Below the pieces are notes generated by a model that saw nothing but the letters and a program-made list of their open reading frames with translations, was not told where the DNA came from and ran no database searches. Positions 1 to 11,394 of a DNA stretch of 64,000 nt are shown piece by piece. The stretch comes from Mixophyes australis. Lineage: Eukaryota; Chordata; Amphibia; Anura; Limnodynastidae. The stretch spans positions 167,048,424 to 167,112,423 of the forward strand of contig JAVHZZ010000006.1 in the NCBI GenBank assembly GCA_036250195.1. The letters run 5' to 3'. Within the stretch, counting starts at the first letter, position 1. Each line of letters begins with the position of its first letter. The position numbers were made by a program, and so were the translations under genes.

Positions 1-1177
1 TTCACTGCACATTGTGCAATAAAGATAAAACATGACCTTTTATTGGATGTTACATGATATTAATATAGGGATTGCTAACTAAAAGTACTAGTCAGACCCG
101 CAAATGTAAGAGGTTCACACACACACGTGTATATTATATATATTTATATATTGTATATTTTGATTGCCTATTATCACCCATTTAGCTCTGATACTGTCCA
201 GATTAGTGGACCCGTAAAGGGATGGGATTTATTGTACAGTATATGTGCTCTCAGACAAATCTAGGCGTGGATCTGAGTGAGGTTCGGCTGGGCCGCTGCA
301 GAGTTTGGCAGATCTGAGTCCAGAGCTTATTTTGCACGCGAAGCAATATCTCCTCTAAGCACGGTCATAGTTGCCAAGTGTCCCTAATTTCCATGGTCCC
401 AGATTTTAGATATGTGCCTGGAATTTTTCATCCCTGAAAAGTCTCTGCTTCTAATTATTAACTCAATGTAAAATTACAATTCCTATTTTCCTCCTTCTTA
501 GATGTATTTCTTACCATCTATTCTTATTCTCTAGGCTTTAGCAGTGAACATTTATTTAAAAAGAGTATTTAAAAGATAAAAAACGACACTAACTACAGTA
601 TTGAGTGTAACTTGTATGAATGCACCAGCTCAGCAGCAAAATACATTGCTTTATGATACTTAATGAGTTGGCTGTATTCGCATGAATATTGGTTCAGCCC
701 TCGAGAAGGTCTCATTGGTATCATAGAGTGAATTTGAGACCATTGTGTGTTTTTCTTTTAATTATCAGGCAGTAAGACCGACTAGGATAGTTAAGTCACA
801 GTAACCATTTAACTACATCACTTAAGTTAGTAATGCAGTTAAATGGTTACTGTTTTTCTATCTTACTGGTGAAAACTGCACTGTTTGCGATGACTCCTGA
901 TTTTGTTGAGTTTGGTGTTGAAAAATTAACAGATTTAGTTTACTGTAGGTCATGGTTCAACCATTCAAACTGGCACAACGATCTGTTTATCTTCATTTCA
1001 ACTTTAAAAAAAGTCAGGTGGACGGTTGAATCATTACAAAGTAAATACAAAATTTGCAAATTCAGCTAAACAAACATGAAAAGGAGCGAGAGGAACTCTA
1101 GTTTTATTATACATGCTGAAAGGGGTATAACAGCCCACCAAAATAAACGTAGCCCTTTGACAACTCAAAAACACCAA
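1..1177. other. Unassigned AT-rich DNA
   Basis: I recognise no gene or dated repeat here. A short CA/TA-rich patch lies at about 117-155. A perfect 16-bp inverted repeat has arms at 799-814 and 837-852. Short open frames at 833-1069 and 1076-1279 show no family resemblance. Confidence 0.55.
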
Positions 1178-1352
1178 GGGGTAAATTTATCAAGCTGCAG
1201 GTTTGAAAAAGTGGAGATGTTGCCTATAGCAACCAATCAGATTTTAGTTATAATTTATTTAGTGCATTCTACAAAATGACAGCTAGAATCTGATTGGTTG
1301 CTACAGGCAACATCTCCACTTTTTCAAAGCTGCAGCTTGATAAATATACCCC
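1178..1352. mobile_element. Palindromic MITE, family A, copy 1
   Basis: Two inverted arms begin GGGGTAAATTTATCAAGC and run to the middle of the element. Each arm holds a 15-bp motif of the form GTTGCCTATAGCAAC (1219-1233; inverted at 1297-1311 with one change) next to a CCAAT box. Similar copies occur at 4333, 24203 and 29377, plus a partial copy at the right edge. There is no transposase. No clear target duplication is visible here; copies 3 and 4 show 3-bp ones. The DNA-transposon superfamily is unresolved. Confidence 0.85.
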
Positions 1353-1566
1353 CATATGTTTTTTATATCTGTAAATGTAATTTTTGGGCTAATCAGATAG
1401 TTTCAGTTCAATTACAAAAGCTCTAAACCTATTCGAGCTTTGAAATTCAATCACCTCTATCTGATTATCTCCAAAATTAGATGCACAGATGTCCACACAT
1501 TCAGTAAGTCGCTTTTTAAATAAAGATTGGATATTAACAGACAATTATGCCCTGCTCTTAATCTAT
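1353..1566. other. Unassigned spacer
   Basis: AT-rich sequence with no recognised feature. An imperfect inverted pair (TCAGATAG near 1395 and CTATCTGA near 1456) may be an old palindromic remnant. Confidence 0.4.
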
Positions 1567-1702
1567 AGCAGAGGTGCTCAAACCCAATCCTCAAGAGCTA
1601 CCAACAGATTGTAATCAGGATTTCTGTCTGTAGAAACAGGTGGGATAATTACTGATCCAGCCAAATAGATTATCTCACCTGGTCATTAAAGAAATCCGGA
1701 AA
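1567..1702. mobile_element. MITE fragment of the TCCTCAAG type
   Basis: The text has a start like AGAGGTGCTCAAACCCAATC followed by TCCTCAAGAG, an internal GGTGGGATAATTA / TAGATTATCTCACC inverted pair, and ends near GGAAAACATG. This resembles a palindromic vertebrate repeat with TCCTCAAG near the ends. The right inverted end is missing, so it is truncated. The family is recognised from memory of the motif pattern only. Confidence 0.4.
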
Positions 1703-1876
1703 ACATGTTGTTTACTGGAAATATGTTTAGTTGAGTTATATGATCCGTCACACGGCAATGTTGGTTTGGGGCAGAAGGTTGTTTGAGTATATAAAGAGGA
1801 GTAGGGTATTTTGTTGTGTTTAAACAGAGAGGAAGAAATGTTGTGTAGTAGCTTCTGTTGATGTTGACTATTATCA
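1703..1876. other. Unassigned spacer next to the antisense L2
   Basis: No recognisable coding or repeat signal. It lies downstream, in L2 orientation, of the broken reverse transcriptase. Confidence 0.4.
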
Positions 1877-2860
1877 TTAGCTTAGTTTTTGAAAGATTGA
1901 GTTTGAGGTAGCAAGAGTATAAAAATGACAGAGCAGATGACTAAGGACCAAGCCTTGAGGTACGCCGCCTGGTAGAGGGAGTGCATAGGAGATGGAATCA
2001 TAGAAAAAACGATGAAGGAGCAGTCTGATACGTAGGATGATAACCATTGTCCTGAAGACAGTACACTGGTTCAGTGTTTGTATGAGAAGTGAGAGCTCAA
2101 CAGTGCCAAATGCAGAAGAGAGGTCCAGGAGAATTACAAGAAAGTGTTGGTGATTAGATTTAGCAGTGATTAAATCATTGACCACTTTACTCAGTGCAGT
2201 ATTTGTGGAATGTTGGGAACAAAAGCCTGAATGAAGAGAGCCCCGTAAATTTTGTGAGGAAATAAAGCATATGGGGATGAAATAAAGCATAGGCGTTCGG
2301 AGATAGGAAGCTGATCTGAGAGTTTGTTTTCTCCAGAATAGGGATAATAACTGCATGCTTGAATAATGATTGAAAGATAACAGTGGGAGAGTGCGAGAAA
2401 GAGCGAGAGCACAAGAGAGTGAGACTACAAATGTTGATTAACCTGGGATGAGCACAGAAGACAATGATCAACTGATTTCTGAGGGGATAGGGTCAAGTGG
2501 AACCATAGCAAAGTGAGAGGAAACAAAGAGAATAGATACTACAGTTGTGGGATCAAATGAAGAGAAGATTCCAGAGAGTGCAGGAAAGGAATTGAGCAGG
2601 TTGTTGGTTGGGGAACAACCACCATATTATATCAGATCTTGTTAATCTTTTCCTTTAAGTAGGAAGCAAGATCATGGGCAGCAATAGTCATCTGAGAGAC
2701 TAGTGTGAGAGAGTTGAGATTAGAATCACATGTATTAAACAGGTGTTTGGGTTTAGAAGCCTTAGTAGAGATGGAAGTTTGGAAGTATATTTGTTTTGCA
2801 GTGTCCAGAGCATTCAGTAGCAGTGATAAATAGCAGCACATTACTTTGGTGTGCCGCAAC
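1877..2860 (-). pseudogene. L2-type LINE reverse transcriptase, 5' and 3' truncated
   Basis: Read on the minus strand, this encodes the middle of an L2/CR1-clade LINE polyprotein. A segment at 2632-2859 resembles the linker before the RT domain (KPKHLFNTCDSNLNSL). At 1877-2356 are RT motifs: SGFCSQHSTNTAL, then LLDLSSAF (motif A, Asp kept) and LPGGVPQGLVLS (motif B). The YADD box expected about 50 residues later is absent. The coding frame changes near 2190-2470 and the endonuclease is not identifiable, so this is a decayed fragment. The fuller plus-strand L2 at 49.6-51.8 kb has the same motif order. Confidence 0.75.
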
Positions 2861-2889
2861 TGACATTGTTATCGAAAAAGACTAGAGAA

Positions 2890-2890
<1 letters not shown>

Positions 2891-2934
<44 letters not shown>

Positions 2935-2935
2935 A

Positions 2936-2976
<41 letters not shown>
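2891..2976. repeat. (GA)n microsatellite
   Basis: About 86 bp of GA dinucleotides with three interruptions (GAGCAAGAGA and two AAAGAG steps). It lies just beyond the 5' side of the antisense L2 fragment. Charged Arg/Glu and Leu/Ser open frames across it are by-products. Confidence 0.95.
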
Positions 2977-2979
<3 letters not shown>

Positions 2980-3903
2980 GTTAAAGAAATCAGAAAATGG
3001 ACAAGGTCAAAGGACAAGATCAAGGCAGCAGCCATGAAAATGAGTACAGGTTGGTCCACTGTGAGGGGCAGAGAGAGCAGGATAGAGAGACTACTTCGAA
3101 TATCATGGGCTGATATGATGTTTAAGGTTTGCTGGATTTCTATAGTATGCTAAATCACAATGAAGTATACTGGAGATGTGGGGAGAACCTGGAGTTTTCG
3201 ATATTTCATCGGCTGCTAGAAGTAGGACTGAGCTAGAAGATGATTGTCAGATTTGAAAGATTTTATTTTGTGGGATGAGGATATGAGTTGAGGATATTAC
3301 ATTTAAGGAATTAAGATAGGAAAGAAGTTCAGGATTTAAGAAATGGATTAGCAAGCAACTTAAGGGATATGTGCACTGCTCATTAAGGCAAGACAATAAT
3401 CTTTTTCATTAATGTCTACAATTAAGGGAAAATTATCTTATTAGTGCTGCGTAACGCTTTTCCATTTCTTGATTTAATTAGTATGTCCACACTTTTATTG
3501 TCTTTAGCACGTTACATGTTTCTGCATTATTCCTTTAAATCATTCACAAATAGATAGGGATCAATATAAATAAAGGCTACATGTGTCTAAAAGCCGAGTG
3601 AGCTTTATTCATTTTGCATCCCTGGTTCCCACAAGACTGCACAGGAGAGAAGCACATTGTTAGAATCTTCTTCCACTTCTGAGCATTCCTTCTAGAAATA
3701 AGACTGTAACGCATCATGGATATTAGCACAATAATTCAAGGACAGTTTATGGCTTAGACTTTGTAGAGTTTACACAACTTTAAATCCATTTTATTTGTTA
3801 CTTGCATCAGACAACAAAATAATTGAGCACTATTTACAACGGTGATATACAATGTACCATGCTGCATTCGTTCCAGGTTCTAAATATTAGTAATAAGCAA
3901 AAC

Positions 3904-3908
<5 letters not shown>
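2977..3908. other. Unassigned DNA
   Basis: The first 150 bp may be further degraded L2, but no motif confirms it. The rest shows no gene, tRNA or recognised repeat. Confidence 0.45.
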
Positions 3909-3952
<44 letters not shown>

Positions 3953-3960
3953 CACATACA

Positions 3961-3992
<32 letters not shown>
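3909..3992. repeat. Compound (TA)n-(CA)n microsatellite
   Basis: About 38 bp of alternating TA runs into CA-rich sequence ending near 3992. The open frame on the minus strand reading Tyr/Ile then Cys/Val is a by-product. Confidence 0.95.
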
Positions 3993-3994
<2 letters not shown>

Positions 3995-4332
3995 ATCAGT
4001 AGGGCAATGCAGTAAATTAGTTCTAATTTAATAATTATGAAGTGAGTGAGTGAAGAAAGCATGTGATGACTTATAATAAAGAGTAACTGGAACATATTGA
4101 TACTCTGCAGGAAAGTTTAGTAATCGAATTATCTTCAAATTATTATTTAAGAATAAATAAAGCTCACTGAACTATTTTTCTTACCCACTATAACTCCACT
4201 ATAAGATTCAAAATTTGAGCACATTTAAAAAAAAAAAAAAAAGTCACCTGTTCGGATCTTCAGTAAGAGAAAAGATTTGAGATTTAAGTTGGTGAATCAA
4301 TGTGATTTAGGGAACTGACACAATGCATTCTT

Positions 4333-4527
4333 GGGGTAAATTTATCAACCTGCGAGTTTCCGGTGGGTTTGAAATGTGGAAATGTTGCCTATAGTAACCA
4401 ATCAGATTCTAGCTATTATTTATTTATTACATTCTACAAAATTATAGCTAGAATCTGATTGGTTGCTATAGGCAACATCCCCACTATTCAAATCCACCAG
4501 AAACTCGCAGCTTGATAAATATATCCA
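4333..4527. mobile_element. Palindromic MITE, family A, copy 2
   Basis: Same architecture as copy 1, with arms starting GGGGTAAATTTATCAACC and ending TTGATAAATATATCCA. The paired X-box-like motifs are at 4384-4398 (GTTGCCTATAGTAAC) and 4462-4476 (GTTGCTATAGGCAAC), each with a CCAAT box on the inner side. The 3' terminal bases have drifted (TCCA instead of CCCC), so a target duplication cannot be called. Confidence 0.85.
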
Positions 4528-4855
4528 TTGGTTTACTTTGCAGAGAGACAGAAAGGTGTTTTTTTTCGTTTACTGCTGTTTTTGCTTGCTTCAACCCTTC
4601 CCAACATTTTTTTACCAAATGCGGGGGAGATGCTGCTTATAGAGGAAGGACATTTAGGCTGATATGGTATCAGCAGGGATTAGATCTGTAGAATCAGCTC
4701 CCCTTTGATGTTTTTCCCAGCAAAACAGCAGTTCACCTGCAACTGTTTTGCTTGCGCCTTCTGCTACTAATGTGATTGCTGAATTTAATTTTCTGTATAT
4801 CTCTTTCAGCCTTCTTTGTCTTTATGAAGTTCCAAGGTCTTTGTGAATAAGACCT

Positions 4856-5042
4856 GGGGGTAAATGTATTAAGCTCCGGGTTCTTCAACACCTGCGAGTT
4901 CGGCGTCTTCGGCGTTTAAATTTAAAGCGGTTCTGCCTTGTAAAGGGAAACTCTTTACAAGGCAGAACCGCTTTAAATGTAAACGCCGAAGACACCGAAC
5001 TCCCGGGTGTTGAAGAACCCGGAGCTTAATACATTTACCCCC
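4856..5042. mobile_element. Near-perfect 187-bp hairpin MITE
   Basis: Two arms of about 88 bp (starting GGGGGTAAATGTATTAAGCT) are almost perfect reverse complements around a short loop near 4946-4952. Mismatches include one base in the TTTAAATT/AAATGTAA step. A 3-bp CTG duplication may flank it if the terminus is taken as GGGG. The first 18 bp resemble the ends of family A, so the two may share a transposase source. The interior differs completely. No coding capacity. Confidence 0.85.
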
Positions 5043-6524
5043 TGGTGGTAAGGTACTAGGGGGTCGCACCAGTAGAAGTTTGCAACAAGACAGAGTCCCT
5101 ATTTCCATCTTATAGCTTGGTCATCAGACATGAAAAGTGTAGCTACCACTCTGCTCACATTCATAATTCTCCTGGGGAAAACAGCTGGAGAATGCAGATA
5201 ATGTACTGTGAAAGGGGCAACCTGCCCCTCTGCAATTTTCCATACTAGGCTGAGCTCAATGTGGCCTTTCCACAAAGTGGACCTGACATTAAGGGTAAGG
5301 GCACGAGAAAGAAAATTATTGTGCTTGCATTCATTGAATGGGCCAATTATATAATTATTTCACTTTATCATATTTTTAATCAGTCTTATATTTTTAACAG
5401 TAATAAACAAGAAAATTCAGTCCATATTTACAAAACATAATTAATAAAGAAATCAAAATTATTATACTGTTATGATAAATATGGGGGATATAAAATAACA
5501 AAATTAAAAATTAAAAAGAGGACTAATTCTGTATAAAGACAGGTGCACCTGGGGTGGTTTCATTCAAAGAGGGGGCAGCTGGTACCTGTGGCAGTATACA
5601 GCACCATGGCTACACATATAGAAATAACATTTGTGCATGGTATTAGATTTTCACTTAAACTATAGTAATATAATATCACCTCCTTACCAATTTTTAGGTT
5701 ATGTTCGAGGCCATTTTTACGGTGCAGCTTTTCCTACATGCAGTGGATTCTCATTCTTGCTAAATACAATGTCAAAATGTCTCTTTGTCCTAATTGTTAT
5801 TGTCACCAGTAATATAGTTGTTCTATAGCATGACACTGAATTTGTGTACCTATAAACTGCACACAGTAGGGACATCCATCTTTGGGTATTCATGAGACAG
5901 TTAACCAGCAACTAGTCTCTAGTTCCTCACGATTTCTAAGGCTAAATATTGGTTTTACCCATCTACATTGTAAATAACAGGCCCACATTACATTCAAAGA
6001 TTACTGTACATATGACTGACCGATGTTACCACAATGCATTTGTTTTACTGATTAATGATATAAGCATGTCCTGCTAAAAACTACAAGAAACACCCCGTCC
6101 TCCCCCCACCCAAAAAAATATGAACAACATCCCCAGCCAAGTTCTGTATACAAATATAACTCTATACTAATATTTATATTGATTAGATAATTCAGCCTTG
6201 ATAAATTCATTAGTAATTTAAGTTTGAGTGCTTTTTGTAGCTTAAGGGATTGTGTTGGAGGGTTTGAGATGTGTATGTGGGTATGTTACATGCATAATAA
6301 TGGGGAACGGGGAATTATAATTAATGGTAATACAATGTTTACAGAAAATATCACAAACATAAATCCATGTACTTATAAATGTTTTACTAAATACAAATAT
6401 TGCCTTTCCCAATATAGAAATGTCATTTCTAGACCTCATGGAACATACCAGTTATAGATATTTCAATTGCAGTAATAAAAGGAAAAAGTATATATGATGC
6501 TGTCATAATGGTAAATCAGTCACT
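5043..6524. other. Unassigned AT-rich DNA
   Basis: No recognised gene or repeat. Open frames of 60-80 codons (5631-5828, 6224-6457) have no family signature and AT-driven composition. Confidence 0.5.
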
Positions 6525-6663
6525 CGTTCATCATCAACATTATCATCAACATTTATTTATATAGCGCTTTAAATTGGGGACAAACACAGCAATAAACAAT
6601 ACTGGATAATATAGACAAAGAGGTAAGAAGGCCCAGCTCACAAGCTTACAGCTCATTCTGTGT
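6525..6663 (-). mobile_element. L2 3' tail (antisense)
   Basis: The plus strand reads TCATCATCAACATT then TTTATTTATATAGCGCTTTA and GGGGACAAACACAG. Its reverse complement is the L2-type 3' end: a GCGCT core, an ATAAATAAATG stem and an ATGATG tail. Only the 3' untranslated end remains. The same tail closes the L2 near 19.23 kb and the V-SINEs at 18.2 and 61.7 kb. Confidence 0.75.
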
Positions 6664-6849
6664 AATGACTTATCTCACATACCGAAACAAATAAAACAAC
6701 CACTGTCCTGAGAATCATAGGAAAGCTGGAATCACTGTCTCTTCATATGAATGACTGGACTGGTTCAGTAGATCTCCCTGACTCACTTATACATAGGGCA
6801 AAACCTGGAAGAGAACTGATGATATAAAATAAAAATAAATAAATAAATG

Positions 6850-7125
6850 CTTACTTACCTTCCGAGTTTTGTCAGGGTCCCCGATAGGTCTAATGGCCTT
6901 ATTCTGTACTCCACTCCTCTAGTCCTGCTCCAACCCTATTGGAATTCCCATTCTGGTGTTTGTGGGAATATTAAATCCCTCTATTGGCTACCTATTCAAT
7001 CCAAAACACAATTACCGCTGCTTACCCTCATCTATAAATCATTTTTTAATGCCTCCTGCTCCTACATCTCCAATCTTGTCAAGGAATATTCCTCTACATG
7101 CCCATTCTGTTCTGCCGTTGGATTT
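6850..7125 (+). pseudogene. L2-type LINE C-terminal fragment
   Basis: The frame from 6847 to 7161 contains LYWLPIQSKTQLPLLTLIYK followed by a YISNLVKEYS segment. This matches the stretch after the RT domain of L2/CR1 LINEs (compare [20 protein letters not shown] in the L2 at 51.06 kb). About 90 residues are recognisable. There is no RT core and no 3' tail, so it is a short remnant. Confidence 0.75.
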
Positions 7126-7216
7126 TCCTATAGCAACCAGATGTTTGCTTTCATTTTCTAAACTGCACTGGACAAGAGCGACAATCTGATTGTTTGGTGG
7201 CAACACCACTATTGTC
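7126..7216. mobile_element. Possible MITE remnant with TATAGCAACC/GGTGGCAACACC arms
   Basis: CTATAGCAACCAGAT at about 7129 is followed by ATCTGATTGTTTGGTGGCAAC at about 7183, giving an imperfect inverted pair that recalls the inner arms of family A. The ends are not recognisable, so this is only a tentative remnant. Confidence 0.3.
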
Positions 7217-7921
7217 CTTCATACCAGTTTTCATTAATGCTCCCTCTATCTCATTGATTGCTTACTAGGAAGCAATGATCAGCTGGGTTGCTCTTACATA
7301 GTGTTCTATGAAATCATACTCACAGATGTTGGCCACATATATTATTTGGCCAGTTTTGGCCCAGCTGGAGAACCATTGCAACATCAATTCTCTAGAATGG
7401 ATAATCAGAGCAGGTCACTTAGGTGATACACACATAAGTAAACCTGTCCTAAAGTATATTTAGTAAAAGTTGCCTCCTGCAACTTGTACTAAATATTTTG
7501 CTTTACCTTTCTGAATTGCTTCTTTATGCAAAAAGAATAGAACTATTCTACTCTGCCTGATGGTACAAATACATGGCTTCAAACCACAATAGGAGGCGTG
7601 CATTTATTTCTTGTACAAATTAAAAAATCAAAGTCATCTGAAGAAGTTAAACCCGCTGGCAACCAAAGCTGCTAATTAACTATTAAACTATTTTATTTAT
7701 TTTTTATAGTCAGTGCCCAAACTAATTAGGTTACTGTGAAATATTTTTTCATGGGATCAAACAGAATAGCGCTACGAGCGGCAAAACTATTTTTCTTCCT
7801 TTTTTTGCAAATATTTTCCGTGGACGGTGAGTGTATTGGAACAGACTGACTTGATACATATGCATATGTTACTATGCTTAATTCAGCACATATACAGTGA
7901 AATATACATCAAAGTGCAACA
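7217..7921. other. Unassigned DNA
   Basis: AT-rich, with no gene or repeat I can name. Confidence 0.5.
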
Positions 7922-7929
7922 GCTGAAGA

Positions 7930-8176
7930 CAGGGGCGGGCTGGGCTGGGGGGCAGGGGGGCATCGGTCCCCTGGGCCGCTCAGTCTGACCCCTGTGCGGG
8001 CCGCATGTTTTTCTTTAATATTACCTGCGGCCGCATCACAAAACAAGCGATGCGGCCGCGTCAGCGCATAGGCGGCCACACCACATGACAGGTGATGCGG
8101 CCACGTCATCAATGGCGTGTCTTGTGATGCGGCCGCCTGTGCGCCCACCCGGCTGAACTGTGCCAGCCCGTGCCTG
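7930..8176. mobile_element. GC-rich hAT-type MITE
   Basis: Termini are CAGGGGCGGGCTGG and, inverted, CAGGCACGGGCTGG. They are flanked by an 8-bp target duplication, GCTGAAGA (7922-7929) and GCTAAAGA (8177-8184), 7 of 8 identical. Eight-bp duplications and CAG-type ends are typical of hAT elements. The interior has repeated GATGCGGCCGC motifs, several of them full GCGGCCGC octamers in both orientations, making it a CpG-dense island in AT-rich DNA. The antisense frames at 7909-8257 are by-products. Confidence 0.85.
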
Positions 8177-8184
8177 GCTAAAGA

Positions 8185-8695
8185 CATCCATGTTGTTTTG
8201 TTTGTGTATACAAACCTCCTCCAAACACACCCGCTCAACAATCACAACACACTCCACCTATAGATACACTTCCATACTAAGATTCACCAGTGCAGCTAAG
8301 ACCTTCCTGATTTACTAGAAATGATTTTGTTATTTCCACACTCCTGATCCATCTCCTCATCTCTCCTACCCACTCTGTTCCTACCTACCACGGATGCTGA
8401 GTTGCTAATACTAATATAGGCTGCACATCGGGCATGTCTACAAGTGAATTGTGCGGGCCCATTTTCCTATGTAAATAATTGTTAACACTCTGGCACACAG
8501 CACCAGCAGTAGGGATACTGTTGCAAATATAGACTATGGATTGCCTACAAGGGAGTTCTCCTAAACCAAATAACAATTGCTACTGAATTGGTACTGAACT
8601 GATGCCAACGCAAGGAACAAGTTGTTGTTACCTTCGACAATGGGATCTGCACCATTTTCTTGTACGGTCCCATGTCTGTTGCAGAATTTTATTCT
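8185..8695. other. Unassigned DNA
   Basis: No recognised feature. Short open frames (8385-8576, 8622-8807) lack any signature. Confidence 0.45.
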
Positions 8696-8696
8696 G

Positions 8697-8970
8697 GTAC
8701 AACTGCAATTAAGTCACTTAATATGTCAGGGAAGTAGAGAGAAGAAGGATCGCCGGGAGCATCTAGTGTGTCGTCCATCTTCTTCTTCTGTCACAAACCC
8801 TCGTTAAATTCTTCAACGCGTGATGGGGAAAAGAGATGATGGAGCACTGGAAACAAGTAAAGTGTTGTTGATCTTCTTATCCAGTTACAAACTGCAATTA
8901 AGTCCATCAACGTGTGATTGGAGGAAAATGAAACATGCTTGGAACACAGAGTGTCAGGTGTTAAGAGACT
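8697..8970. repeat. Degenerate tandem repeat, about 93 bp x 3
   Basis: Three diverged units start near 8697, 8790 and 8884. Each opens like ACAAACTGCAATTAAGTC, continues CATCAACGTGTGATGG, and ends in a TTCTTCTTCTG-like or TCTTCTTATCC-like step. Units 1 and 3 share ACTGCAATTAAGTC exactly. Divergence is high, so unit borders are approximate. Confidence 0.55.
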
Positions 8971-9184
8971 GAAGAAAAAGATGAAGAGGATAGTTTTAGG
9001 GATGGAACAGAACACAGTAGCCTCTGTGGCTGTACAAAAGCAAGGTGCTCTTGCTAATATAGCACATGTATTGATTATTACAGTTCTGGCAGCTCCAAGG
9101 AAAGAATCACTTGGCTGGGGTAGCTATCAGAGACAGACCATATCCAACCAAGCTGCTTAGTCCAGAGAAGTCTGATTGTGAGCT
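8971..9184. other. Unassigned spacer
   Basis: Nothing recognised. It links two short tandem arrays and may belong to the same unidentified repeat. Confidence 0.35.
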
Positions 9185-9312
9185 GAAGTCAAAGGACTGT
9201 AGAAGGTAGAATAGTGATGGACAAAGCCAAAGTCAAGGCATTAGAGAAGATAGAATAGTGGAGAACAAAGCCAAAGTCAAAAGATTGGAGAAGGTAGATT
9301 GTGATGTTCAGT
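9185..9312. repeat. Minisatellite, about 44 bp x 3
   Basis: Three consecutive units read (A)AAGTCAAAGGACTGTAGAAG then GTAGAATAGTGATGGACAAAGCC, with small changes. The third is truncated after GTAGATTGTGATG. Confidence 0.75.
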
Positions 9313-9982
9313 CAAACAAAACAAGTCTTCTTCAAAACATAAACTGAGAATAAAAAACAAAACCTGGCACCTGCTAAGGTTTAGTAGAAGTGAGAGGCTT
9401 TATGAAAGCTAAAAACTGGATAGATAAATTGTTCTGAATGACATTTGACATTCTCACTGAAGGGCTAACTGTAGGGTAACGTTAGCTGTGCAGTAGCCCA
9501 GGTCAGATGACTAGCTAGATTGCTGTTCTTTGCAGAGTGCTGATTACAGGAATTGAGAGAAGGTGTTTATAGCTGTCAATGTGAATAGTTTTTTGACAGC
9601 CGTCATTTGGAGCTAGTGCTGTGAATCCACATATTGGGCCTACCCACAGGCTACACATGTTGGTCCAATTCTCATCCACAATTAGTATTAACACCTTGGT
9701 GGGTGCTAGCAAGCCACAATTTACCTGGTAACACCAGGTATAATTTTGCTACAGTCGAAAAATCTAGTAGAATGAAAGAGGAGTTTGATAGCCAGAGTGA
9801 TTAAAAGAAGTCTAGTGATATGACAGAGCTCATATCAACTTTGAAAGGTGATGAACCTGAAGTATATGATAGACAAATGTCGATAGCCTGGTTACACACT
9901 GAGAGAGACTTGTGTGACATGTATAAGGGACAAATTGGGCATCCTAGCTCATGACCTGGTCCAGAGGCAATACTGTGGGGAG
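9313..9982. other. Unassigned DNA
   Basis: No gene or repeat family recognised. Open frame 9515-9712 (minus) has no signature. Confidence 0.45.
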
Positions 9983-9985
9983 TTA

Positions 9986-10406
9986 AGCTGGGTACACATT
10001 ACACTGTTTTCGTCCAATAATCGGCTCAAACAGCCGACATACGACCGCTCGTTCAAAAGTCAGGTCAGTGTGTGTAGTGACACGATGGTCGAAAGTCTGC
10101 CCAAATAGATGATTGTCGCCTCATTTGGTTGGTCGTACAGTTTAATATTTTCATTCCAATCTCGTTTCTGCTGTGTAGTGTGTATAAACTTCCGACCGAT
10201 CCACAACAGTGAGTACGAAATTACAGTCATTGCTCACGACAACATGGCTGTAAAAAGTTGCTAAAGGGACGTCCGCTCTTCCCTTTATCGTCTTAAACAA
10301 GGCTAGTGTGTATGCAGTCCATGGACCGAGCGATCGGACCATCGGTCGCATGTAAAATCGCTCGGCATAAAAAGTTGGTCGAAATTTCTGTAGTGTGTAC
10401 TCAGCT
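9986..10406. mobile_element. PIF/Harbinger-type MITE
   Basis: Terminal inverted repeats AGCTGGGTACACATTACA and, inverted, AGCTGAGTACACACTACA bound a 421-bp element. It is flanked by TTA on both sides (9983-9985 and 10407-10409), the 3-bp TWA duplication of PIF/Harbinger. The interior is rich in CGATCGG/GGTCGG-like subrepeats and CpG. No transposase is encoded; the frames at 9914, 10151 and 10306 are by-products. Confidence 0.85.
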
Positions 10407-10409
10407 TTA

Positions 10410-11394
10410 CTGTGTTTCATCCAGCGACTGTGTATATTACTGTGTACATAAATCCCAAATAACTTATTGCCCTCAGAAGAAGACCTTTATCTGTGTTTGT
10501 ACACCACTTCACCTGCCTCAGATTTGGTATATCTAATCTATATCACACCTTCATGTGTATGGGGATGGGTGGGTGTTGGGGGCTCTGTTTGCTCAAGTTA
10601 ACCCACATTACCCCAAGGTGAGAGAAACTGAGCTACAGCTAATAACATCACCAGGTAAGTGTCATGGAAGACAAACTGCAACAACATATCTTTATACTAA
10701 CAGGGGTTAAAAGTATCAAATGGTTTAATAATACATCTCACTTTGTTTCCTTGCTGCCTTCCCTGATCTTTATGATTTTTTATTTAGGCTACTGTTTCTT
10801 TTTTTATGAAAATAGATAAATTGATGAGCTACGGATGCTGATACAGTACATTTTCATTATAAAAGAAACAAAGCAAAAAGACAAAATATCCCAATGAAAA
10901 GTCTTAAGTATTGGGATGTAAGTAGTTGCCATAAACAGCAAGAATATCTCCCCAGATTCACTGAATTATACTCCAAACACTTCACTTCCAAGGGAAGGGT
11001 TTGGGCCCAATTACTGTTCTGGGAATACCTCCAAACATTTATTAAAGCAAAAATTGGGACACAATAGACCCTGACCCCAAACCATGTCATCAATTTGTCC
11101 AAATCCCACGCCAACCTCACCAACAACAGCCATAATCTGATGAAGCCATGTTTACTTTTTGATAGGCCAACCCTACTGTAGTCTGCCATTGCCTACAGTA
11201 GATTGTAGTCTGCCATTACCTACCAGTCATTATCTACTATCAAAGTACAAATTTGCAGCAACATATAGCAACCATTTCCTTTCATTTACTAACGTGCATT
11301 AGATCGCTCAAAACTATTTGGTGCACATTTTCAATTTTGCACTTTCAATAAATATCCCGACAAATGTGTTCACTCCGTTTTTTTCTTTAACATC
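10410..11394. other. Unassigned DNA
   Basis: No family recognised. A short duplication of TACAGTAGATTGTAGTCTGCC-like text (11168-11225) is visible. The 110-codon minus frame at 10857-11189 has no domain signature. Confidence 0.45.

Noticed and set aside
2841..3153. Arg/Glu-rich and Leu/Ser-rich frames across 2.9 kb
   Set aside because: Direct translation of the (GA)n microsatellite.
7909..8257. 110- and 73-codon minus-strand frames
   Set aside because: They lie over the GC-rich hAT MITE, where low stop frequency is expected from composition.
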